Part shown: positions 7,132 to 15,228 of the stretch, in pieces
How the letters are laid out: each line of letters begins with the position of its first letter
Position numbering within the stretch: the stretch's first letter is position 1
Source: an uncultured bacterium
GTDB lineage: Bacteria > Cyanobacteriota > Vampirovibrionia > Gastranaerophilales > Gastranaerophilaceae
Assembly (NCBI GenBank): GCA_949284415.1
Contig: CASDVM010000038.1
Span: 1-51,687 of the forward strand
Direction: 5' to 3'
Length of the DNA stretch: 51,687 nt
Notes under the pieces: generated by a model
Told to the model about the DNA's origin: nothing
Seen by the model: the letters and a program-made list of their open reading frames with translations, nothing else
Database searches by the model: none
Translations under genes and position numbers: made by a program

Positions 7132-7929
7132 ATGAAAAAAGAATTTACACTGGCAGAATGTACCACGGATGTAACTAAGACGAACAACGACCGTAATAAT
7201 GCCTTTACTCTCGCTGAAGTCTTAATAACTCTTGGAATTATTGGCGTGGTTGCTGCAATGACATTGCCTTCTTTAATACAAAAATTCAGAGAAAAAGAAT
7301 ACCCAACAAAACTGAAAAAGTTTTATGCCGTTATGGAAAATGCCGGAAGACTTGTTGAAGAAGAATATGGAACCGTAGACACATGGGGACTGTCAAATTC
7401 TTTTGTAGAAGATGATTCTTCAACTCAAGAAGAAATTGACAAAAAAACAAAAAGTGTTAATACTTTTTGGTCTAGGTACGGCGAATTTATCGGTATGTCT
7501 TCAAGACAGAAATATGGACAACCACGTACAGTATATGGAATGGATAAAAAATCTGTTTTAAGTAATACATTGAAAAGTTTTTGGTGGTTTAATGATGGTA
7601 CTGTGATCAGATCCACATGGCTGCAGACAAATGCAAATACATCTTGTTCTGATAATAATAAATGCGGAGATTTATCAGTTGATTTAAACGGTGATAAAGG
7701 TCCGAATGCAGTAGGACATGATATTTTCTTTTTTGAAATTACAAAAAATGGGATAAAACCATTAGGTTATAAAGGAGATACTTCGCGTCCGTTTGATACA
7801 AGCTGTGTGCATGGAGCATCAGGTGCATACAATGGCTATGGCTGTACAGCCTGGGTAATTTACAATGAAAATATGGATTATCTGCATTGTGACGGATTGG
7901 GCTGGGATAAGAAATTAAGATGCAGATAA
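7132..7929 (+). CDS. Prepilin-like surface/pseudopilin protein, XRE-linked
   Basis: 265 residues. The functional-looking processing motif is AFTLAEVLITLGIIGVVAAM at about residues 24-43, preceded by a 24-residue charged leader; Ala rather than Gly precedes the Phe. Oddly, the leader itself begins MKKEFTLAEC, a second copy of the FTLAE pentapeptide without a following hydrophobic helix. The globular part contains several Cys (CSDNNKCGD; CVHGASG; GCTAWVIYN; a final C-R pair) and the C-terminal signature GCTAWVIYNENMDYLHC, echoed in the prepilin at 28246. It fits a class of G/H-like pseudopilins whose exact role is unknown. Strong GGAG site before the ATG. Confidence 0.85.
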   Translation: MKKEFTLAECTTDVTKTNNDRNNAFTLAEVLITLGIIGVVAAMTLPSLIQKFREKEYPTKLKKFYAVMENAGRLVEEEYGTVDTWGLSNSFVEDDSSTQEEIDKKTKSVNTFWSRYGEFIGMSSRQKYGQPRTVYGMDKKSVLSNTLKSFWWFNDGTVIRSTWLQTNANTSCSDNNKCGDLSVDLNGDKGPNAVGHDIFFFEITKNGIKPLGYKGDTSRPFDTSCVHGASGAYNGYGCTAWVIYNENMDYLHCDGLGWDKKLRCR

Positions 7930-8105
7930 AATGTTTAATTAAAAATTAAGTGTTTTAAAAATATTAAGAAAAATTTACAAATTAGCGAAAAGTTGCTTGA
8001 ATAAAGATTTTTTAAGATGCAAGCAAATATTGTTAGTGTGCCGTTTTTAGAAAAACAATAAAATAATATTTATAAATTCTTTTCTTTTTAAACATGTCAA
8101 ACCCC

Positions 8106-8133
8106 TTGCAATTGAATATTTTCCAAGTATGAT
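8106..8133 (+). promoter_or_regulatory. Likely promoter of the infA/ribosomal operon
   Basis: TTGCAA (8106-8111), a 16-base spacer and TATGAT (8128-8133) lie about 55 bases upstream of infA. A TATACT at 8155 is an alternative -10. Confidence 0.45.
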
Positions 8134-8186
8134 TATGGTAACGCCTGAACAGGTGTATACTGAACAGCCGAATTTGAAAGGAATAT

Positions 8187-8402
8187 ATGTCAAAAGACGT
8201 TATAGAATTAGAAGGTACCATTTTGGAGGCAATGCCTAACGCAATGTTTCGCGTCAAACTCGAAAATGACCACGAAATTTTAGCCCACATTTCAGGCAAA
8301 ATCAGAAAAAATTTCATAAGAATTTTGCCGGGTGATAAAGTAAAAGTTGAAATGACTCCATACGATTTGAGCCGCGGCAGAATTACATTCAGACTAAAAT
8401 AA
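8187..8402 (+). CDS. infA: Translation initiation factor IF-1
   Basis: 71 residues, full length for IF-1, a single OB-fold protein that occupies the ribosomal A site and assists IF-2 and IF-3 during initiation. The start [20 protein letters not shown], the central [18 protein letters not shown] and the end [12 protein letters not shown] are typical. It opens the ribosomal cluster and is followed after 30 bases by rpmJ, the usual spc/alpha operon order. Ribosome site AAAGGA. Confidence 0.97.
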   Translation: MSKDVIELEGTILEAMPNAMFRVKLENDHEILAHISGKIRKNFIRILPGDKVKVEMTPYDLSRGRITFRLK

Positions 8403-8432
8403 TTACGTACACAAAATATAAGGAAAGAAAAA

Positions 8433-8546
8433 ATGAAAGTCAGATCATCAGTAAAACCAATGTGCGATAAATGCAAATGTATCAAAAGAAAAGGCAGAAT
8501 CGCAATAATTTGTGAAAACCCTAAACATAAACAAAGACAAGGTTAG
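8433..8546 (+). CDS. rpmJ: 50S ribosomal protein L36
   Basis: 37 residues ([16 protein letters not shown] to KHKQRQG). It has the zinc-binding pattern Cys11-x2-Cys14, then Cys27 and His32, so it is the Zn-containing form of L36. Ribosome site AAGGAAAG. It sits between infA and a long structured spacer before rpsM. Confidence 0.96.
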   Translation: MKVRSSVKPMCDKCKCIKRKGRIAIICENPKHKQRQG

Positions 8547-8877
8547 TTTTTCGGTAGGGTGCTGGTGAGCGAAACGAACCAAACCCGTCACATCCGCAGC
8601 TCAGATAGAGCGACTACAAATTCTTATGAATTTATAAAGCGAAAAGTAGTAGCAGGATAGCCGAATAAACTGATAAAATTTACAAAACAAGTTGAATTGA
8701 CGGACTTAAGCGGTCAATGGTGAGGAAGTATTTAAGCCTCATATCAAAAAAAATCTAACAACAAGTGAGCGGAAATAAGGGAACCCGCGAAAAACTTGAA
8801 GCACCATAGAAAAAAATGTCAAGTTATAGTGAAACTCCCTGCCCGCACCAAAAGCCAAGAAAAGGAGAAAAATTAAA
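8547..8877 (+). other. 331-base structured spacer upstream of rpsM
   Basis: No gene is visible. The RNA can form several local hairpins: GCTC/GAGC, AAATTC-TTAT-GAATTT within ACTAC/GTAGT, TTGAC/GTCAA, TGAGG/CCTCA, and CAAGT...GCGG with CCGC...ACTTG. TTCGG near 8550 can pair with CCGAA near 8661. It occupies the place where enterobacteria carry the S4-binding alpha-operon leader, so it could be a ribosomal-protein autoregulatory site or hold an internal promoter. I recognise no known RNA family. Confidence 0.4.
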
Positions 8878-9249
8878 ATGGCAAGAATTTCAGGGGTCGA
8901 TTTACCCCGTAACAAAAGAATGGAAGTAGCATTAACATACATCTACGGCATAGGACCGACCAGAGCAAAAAAAATTCTTGAAGCTACTAAAATCTCACCG
9001 GATTTGAGAACAGACGATTTAACAGATGAAGATATCAAATTATTAAGAAACGAACTTGCAAATTATCATATTGAAGGTGATTTGCGCCGCGAAGTTGCAT
9101 TACACATCAAACGTCTTCAGGAAATCGGTTCTTACAGAGGTTTGAGACACAAACGCAACCTTCCCTGCCGCGGTCAGAGAACTAAAACAAACGCAAGAAC
9201 CAGACGCGGTAAAAAAGGTTTGGCAATCACTAAGAAGAAAACAGTATAG
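8878..9249 (+). CDS. rpsM: 30S ribosomal protein S13
   Basis: 123 residues with the full S13 fold: [14 protein letters not shown] start, the helix-hairpin-helix segment [12 protein letters not shown], the H2TH region, and a basic tail with [19 protein letters not shown] and [10 protein letters not shown] that reaches the decoding region and contacts tRNA. It is the first gene of the alpha-operon order rpsM-rpsK-rpsD-rpoA-rplQ. Good AAAGGAG site. Unusually, it is flanked by 331-base and 232-base spacers. Confidence 0.97.
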   Translation: MARISGVDLPRNKRMEVALTYIYGIGPTRAKKILEATKISPDLRTDDLTDEDIKLLRNELANYHIEGDLRREVALHIKRLQEIGSYRGLRHKRNLPCRGQRTKTNARTRRGKKGLAITKKKTV

Positions 9250-9481
9250 CGGATTTTGGTAAGTGCGCCGCGTGAGCTTAAGCGAGCCGTTAAATACGAA
9301 TTAAATTGGTATAATTTCAACAGCGAGCGACAACAAAGCGAACCCGGCACGTCCTAACGAGAAACTTAATGTAACGGAATAAATTTGTAAAATTTATGGA
9401 GTGGAATGAAAAGTTTCGAGTTGCCAATAATCCAAGACAAAATGAAAATTCAAAATAACAAAAAATAAAGGAAAGTAGAAA
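9250..9481 (+). promoter_or_regulatory. Spacer with an extended -10 promoter before rpsK
   Basis: No gene is visible. TGGTATAAT (9307-9315) is a perfect extended -10 element and suggests an internal promoter. Downstream, ATAAATTT and AAATTTAT form an AT hairpin near 9389, and GAAACTT can pair with AAGTTTC near 9410. The spacer is unusually long for this operon position. Confidence 0.5.
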
Positions 9482-9868
9482 ATGGCAAGACCAGTAAAAA
9501 CTAAGAAAAAAGAAAAAAAGAACGTATTGCAGGGTGTTGTACACATTCAGTCAACATTTAACAATACAATCGTAACTTCAACAGATACTCAGGGTAATGC
9601 TATTGCCTGGGCAACAGCAGGTGCAACAGGTTTCAAAGGTGCAAGAAAAGGCACACCGTTTGCAGCTCAATCTGCAGCAGAACTTGTAGCTAAGAAATCA
9701 ATCGACCAGGGTATGAAAAAAGTTGAAGTTCACATCAAAGGACCGGGTTCGGGCAGAGAAACTGCAATCCGTGCAATTCAGGCTGCAGGTTTGGAAATTA
9801 CATTGATTAAAGATGTAACTCCTATTCCGCACAACGGATGCCGCCCGCCTAAAAAACGCAGAGTATAG
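9482..9868 (+). CDS. rpsK: 30S ribosomal protein S11
   Basis: 128 residues. The conserved body ([40 protein letters not shown], and the C-terminal [16 protein letters not shown]) is complete. S11 sits on the 30S platform near the mRNA exit and the 3' end of 16S rRNA. Ribosome site AAAGGAAAG. The stop codon is followed directly by a copy of the operon-specific GAAGGCAGG repeat. Confidence 0.97.
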   Translation: MARPVKTKKKEKKNVLQGVVHIQSTFNNTIVTSTDTQGNAIAWATAGATGFKGARKGTPFAAQSAAELVAKKSIDQGMKKVEVHIKGPGSGRETAIRAIQAAGLEITLIKDVTPIPHNGCRPPKKRRV

Positions 9869-10037
9869 CAGAAGGCAGGATGGCCGGATGACAGGAAGGC
9901 AAGACATTCTTTAACGGAAATTAGCCTGACATCTTGACCTTTGGACATCCTGACCTCATAGTAACAGCAGGGGCTTGCTTTATAAGCCAAAAAGTAAACC
10001 ATAGACGCCCTGCAAAAGTAAAGGAGAAAATAACAAA
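9869..10037 (+). repeat. Ribosomal-operon spacer repeat, copy 1
   Basis: This is the most divergent of three related spacers. It begins GAAGGCAGGATGG right after the stop codon, contains CAGGAAGGCAAG and then TAGCCTGACATCTTGACC. The two ends can form an imperfect stem. Copies 2 and 3 follow rpsD and rpoA. Confidence 0.65.
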
Positions 10038-10640
10038 ATGGCTAGATACACAGGACCATCAAACAAATTATTCAGAAATAAGAAAGTTAAAGATTTGTCT
10101 AACAGAAAGTTAACTTCTTCTATGAGACAAACTGCATCAGGCCAGCATGGCGCTGTAAGAAAAAAACTTTCTGAATATGCAATTCATTTGGCAGAAAAAC
10201 AAAAAATCAGATTTACATATCTGGTAAGCGAAAAACAATTTGCAAGATATTACAAAGAAGCAGCCAGAAGAAAAGGCGTAACGGGCACAATTCTTTTGCA
10301 GCTTCTTGAATCAAGATTAGACAATGTTCTGTACAGAGCAGGTTTAGGTATTACACGTAAACAAACAAGACAAATCGTTAACCACGGACATGTTCTTGTT
10401 AATGACAAAAAGGTTGATATACCGTCTTACCTTGTAAAAGCAGGTGATGTCATTACAATCAGATCAAAAAGCAATGCATTTTTAAAAGGCGTTACTGAAA
10501 TGATTGATATGGCATGTGCTCCCGCTTGGATGACAATTGATAAAGAAGCTCTAAAAATCACTTTCGACAGAATTCCTGAAAGAGAAGAATTAGACCCTGA
10601 CTTTAAAGAACAACTTGTAATCGAGTACTACTCTAAGTAG
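10038..10640 (+). CDS. rpsD: 30S ribosomal protein S4
   Basis: 200 residues. The N-terminal part lacks the four zinc-binding cysteines, so it is the C-minus type of S4. The S4 RNA-binding domain (RLDNVLYRAGLGITRKQTRQ, NHGHVLVNDKKVDIPSYLV) is intact. S4 nucleates 30S assembly by binding the five-way junction of 16S rRNA, and in some bacteria represses its own operon, which bears on the long spacer before rpsM. Ribosome site AAAGGAG. Confidence 0.97.
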   Translation: MARYTGPSNKLFRNKKVKDLSNRKLTSSMRQTASGQHGAVRKKLSEYAIHLAEKQKIRFTYLVSEKQFARYYKEAARRKGVTGTILLQLLESRLDNVLYRAGLGITRKQTRQIVNHGHVLVNDKKVDIPSYLVKAGDVITIRSKSNAFLKGVTEMIDMACAPAWMTIDKEALKITFDRIPEREELDPDFKEQLVIEYYSK

Positions 10641-10750
10641 AAGGCAAGAAGTTCGGAAGGCAGGAAGGCAAGTAATTTACTGTAAATAGCCTGACCTCCT
10701 GACCTCTGTTCATCTGACCATCTAAAGAACAAATAGTTAGCAACAACTAG
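10641..10750 (+). repeat. Ribosomal-operon spacer repeat, copy 2
   Basis: It starts GAAGGCAAG immediately after the rpsD stop, then GGAAGGCAGGAAGGCAAG, then the small palindrome ATTTACTGTAAAT, then TAGCCTGACCTCCTGACC and TCTGTTCATC. It is close in sequence to copy 3 (11732-11815); AGGC and GCCT bracket the palindrome, suggesting a hairpin. Confidence 0.75.
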
Positions 10751-10763
10751 GAGATTTAAAAAT

Positions 10764-11732
10764 ATGGAATTAAAAATTAAATGTGTTAATACAACAACAA
10801 GTTCTGACGGATCACAATACGGGAAATTCGTAATTGAGCCGTTAGAAAAAGGGTTTGGTACAACAATCGGTAACTCTTTAAGACGCGTGCTTCTTTCAAG
10901 CCTTGAAGGAACAGCTGTTACTTCAGCAAGAATTGAAGGTATTACTCACGAATACACTGCAATTCCAGGTGTTTTGGAAGATGTTATCGATGTAATGCTT
11001 AACCTTAAAGGATTGGTTGTAAAAACTGATTCCAAAGATCCTCAGCATTTAAGAATTGATGTTGATCGTCCGGGTGCAGTACTCGCAAGTGATATTCAGC
11101 TTCCTGCAGGTGTTAAGGTAGTTAACCCTGACTGGTTAATCTGCACGGTAGCAGACGGCGGAAGCTTCCATGCAGATATAGTTGTTGAAACAGGTAAAGG
11201 ATATGTTGCACATGATGTACCGAGAGATTCTAAAGGAGTTTCAATCGATGTACTTCCGATAGATGCAACATTTATGCCTATCAAACGTGTAAGCTATAAT
11301 GTTGAAAGCACACGTGTCGGAGATTCAATCGATTTCGATAAACTGACTCTGGAAATCTGGTCTAACGGTTCAATTGATGTAACAAATGCTTTAAGTCAGG
11401 CTTCAAATCTGTTGATTGACCACTTTATGCAGATTGCATCGATTACAGGCCAGCCTGTAGTTGCTCCTTCAATGGTTGTTGAAGAAAAAGTTGAAGATGA
11501 TTCAAATGCTCCTACAATGACTATTGAAGAATTGGAACTTTCAGTTAGAGCTTACAACTGCTTGAAACGCGCAAGCATTAATTCTATGGCTGAATTATTG
11601 AAAAAATCAGAACATGATTTATTAAATATAAAAAACTTCGGAAAGAAATCTTCTGATGAAGTAATAGAAAGACTTCACCACTTCGGGCTGGATTTGGCTC
11701 CAAATCCCGAAACCGAAGAAGAAGTAGGATAA
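10764..11732 (+). CDS. rpoA: RNA polymerase alpha subunit
   Basis: 322 residues, normal length. The N-terminal dimerisation domain (FVIEPLEKGFGTTIGNSLRR near residue 22) assembles the polymerase core. The C-terminal domain (TIEELELSVRAYNCLKRASI onward, with NFGKKSSDEVIERL) contacts UP elements and activators. A Glu/Asp-rich linker joins them. Ribosome site TAGGAG. It lies between two copies of the GAAGGCAGG spacer repeat. Confidence 0.97.
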   Translation: MELKIKCVNTTTSSDGSQYGKFVIEPLEKGFGTTIGNSLRRVLLSSLEGTAVTSARIEGITHEYTAIPGVLEDVIDVMLNLKGLVVKTDSKDPQHLRIDVDRPGAVLASDIQLPAGVKVVNPDWLICTVADGGSFHADIVVETGKGYVAHDVPRDSKGVSIDVLPIDATFMPIKRVSYNVESTRVGDSIDFDKLTLEIWSNGSIDVTNALSQASNLLIDHFMQIASITGQPVVAPSMVVEEKVEDDSNAPTMTIEELELSVRAYNCLKRASINSMAELLKKSEHDLLNIKNFGKKSSDEVIERLHHFGLDLAPNPETEEEVG

Positions 11733-11815
11733 TCTGAAGGCAGGGAGACCGGAGGGCAAGAAGGCAAGCAATTTACGGTAAATAGCCTGACCACCTGACC
11801 TCTGTTCATCCAAAC
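11732..11815 (+). repeat. Ribosomal-operon spacer repeat, copy 3
   Basis: GAAGGCAGGGAGACCGGAGG, then GCAAGAAGGCAAGC, then ATTTACGGTAAAT, then TAGCCTGACCACCTGACC and TCTGTTCATC. It matches copy 2 at most positions. A reverse-complement relative (GGTAGGAAGGCAAGC) is present inside the gene-free element at about 48620-48656. Confidence 0.75.
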
Positions 11816-11859
11816 TTCAAAATAAAAAAACTAATTACAAAAAATAAAGGATACAAAAA

Positions 11860-12288
11860 ATGAGACACCAAACTAAAAAACATACGCTCGGTAAAGCAAA
11901 GGACCAAAGAGATGCATTGTTGCGCTCTTTAGCAACCGAACTTTTTGTACACGGTGAAATCAAAACGACTATGGCAAGAGCAAAAGCTTTAAAGCCGTAT
12001 GCTGAAGAAATTATCACCCTTGCAAAAAGAGGCGACCTTCACGCACGCCGTCAAGCTGCTAAATTCATTTTTGACAAAGAAACAGGTAAATATATGGATT
12101 TAGCAACAGGAGAAGTTTTTGAAGCTCCTTCTGCCGACAAAAAATTAGCGGAAGAAACAGTTCTTAGAAAACTTTTTGTAGTAATCGGCAAAAAATATTC
12201 AGACCGTCAAGGCGGATATACAAGAATATTCAGATTGCCGCCGAGACGCGGAGACGCTTCCGAAATGGCTTTAATCCAACTGGTATAA
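11860..12288 (+). CDS. rplQ: 50S ribosomal protein L17
   Basis: 142 residues. The N-terminal MRHQTKKHTLGKAKDQRDAL, the ATELFVHGEIKTTMARAKAL segment and the C-terminal GGYTRIFRLPPRRGDASEMA are typical of L17. About 20 residues more than the common short form come from a central insertion (YMDLATGEVFEAPSADKKL). L17 lies near the polypeptide exit side of 23S rRNA. Only 6 bases separate it from truA. Confidence 0.96.
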   Translation: MRHQTKKHTLGKAKDQRDALLRSLATELFVHGEIKTTMARAKALKPYAEEIITLAKRGDLHARRQAAKFIFDKETGKYMDLATGEVFEAPSADKKLAEETVLRKLFVVIGKKYSDRQGGYTRIFRLPPRRGDASEMALIQLV

Positions 12289-12294
12289 GCCGTC

Positions 12295-13062
12295 ATGCGT
12301 TACGCAATTCAAGTTCAGTATATAGGTAAAAACTATGCCGGAAGCCAGATACAATTTAGAAACGGCAAAGAAATAGAAACTCCGACTATACAGGGCGAAC
12401 TTGAAAAAGCAATCAGTACATTGATATTCGGTGATACCGAAAATAATAATCGGCGATTTAAAACAGTCTTTTCCGGAAGAACTGACAGAGGCGTCAATTC
12501 AATAGGACAGACAGTTCACTTTGATACAGATAAACCGATTGTTGCTTCAAAGTTTGTCTATCAACTGAACGAAATTCTCCCGAAAGACATCTCTGTCAGT
12601 AATTTGAGACTTGTTGATGACGGTTTTCATGCTCAAAAATCAGCTAAATGCAGATTTTACAGGTATGTTTTTATTAATCGTAAATGCAAAAATGCATTTG
12701 ACGGTGATTTAATGAGAATAAAATTTGACATCAACATTGAAAGAATGCAAAAGGCCTTAAATTACCTTTTGGGTGAGCATGATTTCTCGAGTTTCAAAAG
12801 TTCCGGTACGCTAAACCCGAGCACAGTCTGTTTTATTAAAAAAGCCGAATGTAAAAAAGACGGTGATAAAGTGATTATCGATATTAAAGGGAACAGATTT
12901 CTCTACAATATGGTAAGAACAATCACCGGAACCCTTCTTGAAATAGAGGGGCATAATCTTCCTGCGGAACACATGAAACAGGTTCTCAATGCCTGCGACA
13001 GACGTAAAGCTGGACAAACCGTCAGTCCCTACGGATTGACTTTAATTGAAGTAACATATTAA
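12295..13062 (+). CDS. truA: tRNA pseudouridine(38-40) synthase
   Basis: 255 residues. The TruA signature [14 protein letters not shown] (about 59-72) contains catalytic Asp64; [19 protein letters not shown] and the [19 protein letters not shown] end are also characteristic. It isomerises uridines 38-40 in the tRNA anticodon arm. It sits between rplQ and rplM, a common position in Gram-positive and cyanobacterial ribosomal clusters. Confidence 0.95.
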   Translation: MRYAIQVQYIGKNYAGSQIQFRNGKEIETPTIQGELEKAISTLIFGDTENNNRRFKTVFSGRTDRGVNSIGQTVHFDTDKPIVASKFVYQLNEILPKDISVSNLRLVDDGFHAQKSAKCRFYRYVFINRKCKNAFDGDLMRIKFDINIERMQKALNYLLGEHDFSSFKSSGTLNPSTVCFIKKAECKKDGDKVIIDIKGNRFLYNMVRTITGTLLEIEGHNLPAEHMKQVLNACDRRKAGQTVSPYGLTLIEVTY

Positions 13063-13097
13063 CCCTGATAAAACAGGATAAACAACGGAGACTAAGC

Positions 13098-13535
13098 ATG
13101 AAAACATATTCAGCAAAACCTCTTGAAGTAGAAAGAAAATGGTATTTAATCGATGCTGAAGGAGAAATCCTCGGCAGATTGGCTACCAGAGTGGCAAATA
13201 TTTTAAGAGGAAAAAATAAACCTGAATATACACCAAACGTTGACACAGGTGATTTCGTAATCGTAATCAATGCTGACAAAGTTCTGGTTTCAGGTAAAAA
13301 AGAAACAGATAAAATCTATTATCATCATACCGGTTACCCGGGCGGCTTAAAAAGTGCAAGCGTAAAAGAATTACGTGAAAAAGACGCAAGACTTTTAATT
13401 GAAAAAGCAGTTAAAGGAATGCTTCAGCACAACACTTTAGGTGATACACAATTTACAAAATTGAAAGTATACAACGGACCTGATCATCCGCACGCAGCAC
13501 AAAAACCGATTGTGCTTGAAAAGGAGGCTAAATAA
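13098..13535 (+). CDS. rplM: 50S ribosomal protein L13
   Basis: 145 residues with the L13 core ([56 protein letters not shown]). An early 50S assembly protein. Its TAA overlaps the rpsI ATG by one base (TAATG), the usual coupled rplM-rpsI pair. Ribosome site GGAG. Confidence 0.97.
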   Translation: MKTYSAKPLEVERKWYLIDAEGEILGRLATRVANILRGKNKPEYTPNVDTGDFVIVINADKVLVSGKKETDKIYYHHTGYPGGLKSASVKELREKDARLLIEKAVKGMLQHNTLGDTQFTKLKVYNGPDHPHAAQKPIVLEKEAK

Positions 13536-13930
13536 TGGCAGATAAAGAAATTATGGCAACAGGCCGCAGAAAAACCTCTATTGCGGTTGTAAAACTTGTA
13601 AAAGGCAAAGGCAGAATTTTTGTTAACGGTAAAACATTAAAAAATTATATCGGCAACAGACCTGCAATTGAAATGTTAGTATACAGACCTTTGGTTTTAA
13701 CTGATAATCAGGAAAAATATGATGTAAAAGTAAAAGCAGTAGGCGGCGGTGTTGTTGCCCAGTGCGGAGCTATCAGACATGGTATTTCAAGAGCATTAGT
13801 TAAAGCAAATGAAGAATACAGAAACGTATTACGTTTAGAAGGACTTTTAACCCGCGATCCGCGTGTTAAAGAACGTAAAAAATACGGTCGCAAACGTGCA
13901 AGAAAACGTTTCCAATTCTCAAAAAGATAA
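13535..13930 (+). CDS. rpsI: 30S ribosomal protein S9
   Basis: 131 residues. It starts with the typical ATGRRKTSIAVVKLVKGKG segment and ends in the basic tail KKYGRKRARKRFQFSKR, whose last Lys-Arg contacts the P-site tRNA anticodon loop. It is the last gene of the ribosomal cluster and is followed by a strong terminator. Ribosome site AAGGAGG inside the end of rplM. Confidence 0.97.
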   Translation: MADKEIMATGRRKTSIAVVKLVKGKGRIFVNGKTLKNYIGNRPAIEMLVYRPLVLTDNQEKYDVKVKAVGGGVVAQCGAIRHGISRALVKANEEYRNVLRLEGLLTRDPRVKERKKYGRKRARKRFQFSKR

Positions 13931-13957
13931 TTTTCATATTATCATATATTTTACAGC

Positions 13958-13985
13958 AAAAAACCGGCAGAAACGCCGGTTTTTT
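13958..13985. terminator. Bidirectional terminator between rpsI and dxr
   Basis: AAAAAACCGGC (13958-13968) and GCCGGTTTTTT (13975-13985) form a perfect 11-bp hairpin with a 6-base loop and T runs on both strands. It serves the converging rpsI and dxr transcripts. Confidence 0.9.
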
Positions 13986-13997
13986 GTTTATAATTTA

Positions 13998-15104
13998 TTA
14001 TATCATCTTTAATATATATTCTTTTGTTTTCTTTCTGATATTCTCATCAACCGCAAAAATTTCATCTATTGACGGGTTTTCAAGAACTTTATGTTCATCA
14101 CACATTTTTTTTGTAATTTCATAGATGTTATAGAGTTTTATCTTTCCGTCCAAAAATGCAAATACAGCTTCTTCATTCGCTGCATTCATGCATACAGTTG
14201 CAGTTCCGCCTGTTTTTCCCATTTCATAAGCAAGTTTTACCGTAGGAAATTTTTCGTAATCAGGTTTTTCAAAATCCAGTCTTGCAATATCCGCAAAGCT
14301 GAAACTTTTTGATTTAATTCCTTCAAATCTTTCAGGATAAGTGATTGCATATTGAATAGGAATATGCATACTGGGCAATCCCAGCTGTGCAATTATGCTT
14401 CCGTCAACGTATTCTATGGCAGAATGGACAATGCTCTGCGGATGAACAACAACATCTATGTTGTCATAGTCAAAGCCGAATAAATGATGAGCCTCAATTA
14501 TTTCCAGTCCTTTATTCATTAAAGTTGCGCTGTCAACAGTAATTTTTTTACCCATATTCCATCTAGGGTGTGCAAGAGCTTGTTCAACAGTGGCATTTTT
14601 CATATCTTCAATTGATTTGTGAAGGAATGGGCCTCCGGATGCTGTAATGATAAGTTTATCAACCTGATTTATATCTTTAATACATTGATGAATTGCGCAA
14701 TGCTCACTATCTACAGGAATAATTTTTACTCCGTGTTTTTTTGCTTCTCTCATTACAATATCACCTGCCATTACAAGTGTTTCTTTATTGGCAAGTGCAA
14801 TATTAATACCGTTTTTTATCGCTGTTAAAGTCGGACGAAGTCCGATTTTCCCCGAACAAGCTACCAGAATAATATCGTTTTCTTTGTCTGAGCAAATTTT
14901 TTCCAACCCTTCTTCCCCAAGACAGGTGTATTTGGGCTTAAATTTTTCAGCCTGGTTTTCAAGAAGATTTTTGTTATGACCGCCTGCAAGTGCAATAATT
15001 TCAAATTTGTCTTGAAGTTTTTCAATAACTTCAAGTGCTTGACGGCCTATTGAGCCTGTGGAACCTATTATACTTATTTTTCTCTTCTTATTTACCGTAA
15101 CCAT
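13998..15104 (-). CDS. dxr: 1-deoxy-D-xylulose 5-phosphate reductoisomerase
   Basis: 368 residues from the chosen start. GSTGSIGRQALEVIE is the NADPH-binding loop. ASGGPF, HPRWNMGKKITVDSATLMNK and the VDSEH metal/substrate motif are the DXR hallmarks. It converts DXP to MEP, the committed step of non-mevalonate isoprenoid synthesis, which would feed the prenyl synthase at 4639. A longer reading to 15146 would start inside a dispersed repeat. I prefer the ATG at 15104, because TATAAT (15112-15117 on this strand) lies 7 bases upstream with no SD, suggesting a leaderless mRNA. Confidence 0.93.
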   Translation of the reverse strand: MVTVNKKRKISIIGSTGSIGRQALEVIEKLQDKFEIIALAGGHNKNLLENQAEKFKPKYTCLGEEGLEKICSDKENDIILVACSGKIGLRPTLTAIKNGINIALANKETLVMAGDIVMREAKKHGVKIIPVDSEHCAIHQCIKDINQVDKLIITASGGPFLHKSIEDMKNATVEQALAHPRWNMGKKITVDSATLMNKGLEIIEAHHLFGFDYDNIDVVVHPQSIVHSAIEYVDGSIIAQLGLPSMHIPIQYAITYPERFEGIKSKSFSFADIARLDFEKPDYEKFPTVKLAYEMGKTGGTATVCMNAANEEAVFAFLDGKIKLYNIYEITKKMCDEHKVLENPSIDEIFAVDENIRKKTKEYILKMI

Positions 15105-15136
15105 AACTTTTATTATAATATAAATAAAAAAACGCT

Positions 15137-15213
15137 GTTTTGTCATGTTAAATTTATTTCAACATCTCATTAAGATTCTGAAACAAGTTCAGAATGACCG
15201 TTAAAGACAAAAC
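15137..15213. repeat. Dispersed palindromic element, paired copy
   Basis: Outer inverted ends GTTTTGTC (15137-15144) and GACAAAAC (15206-15213). The left half (TGTCATGTTAAATTTATTTC) and right half (TTCTGAAACAAGTTCAGAAT) are degenerate inverted versions of the same unit. It lies between the hydrogenase stop and dxr start and could end transcription. Confidence 0.75.
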
Positions 15214-15228
15214 AAAGGTTGAATAAGT

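Noticed and set aside
8033-8485. 150-codon minus-strand ORF over infA
   Set aside because: It overlaps the certain infA and rpmJ genes and has no recognisable features; a shadow frame.
8590-8660. tRNA-like D-arm (GCAGCTCAGATAGAGCG) in the rpmJ-rpsM spacer
   Set aside because: No acceptor stem, T-arm or usable anticodon arm can be formed around it, so it is not a tRNA; kept only as part of the structured spacer.
15105-15146. Longer dxr start giving a 382-residue protein
   Set aside because: The extra N-terminus is encoded by a dispersed repeat and the promoter -10 box; DXR homologs begin near the chosen start.
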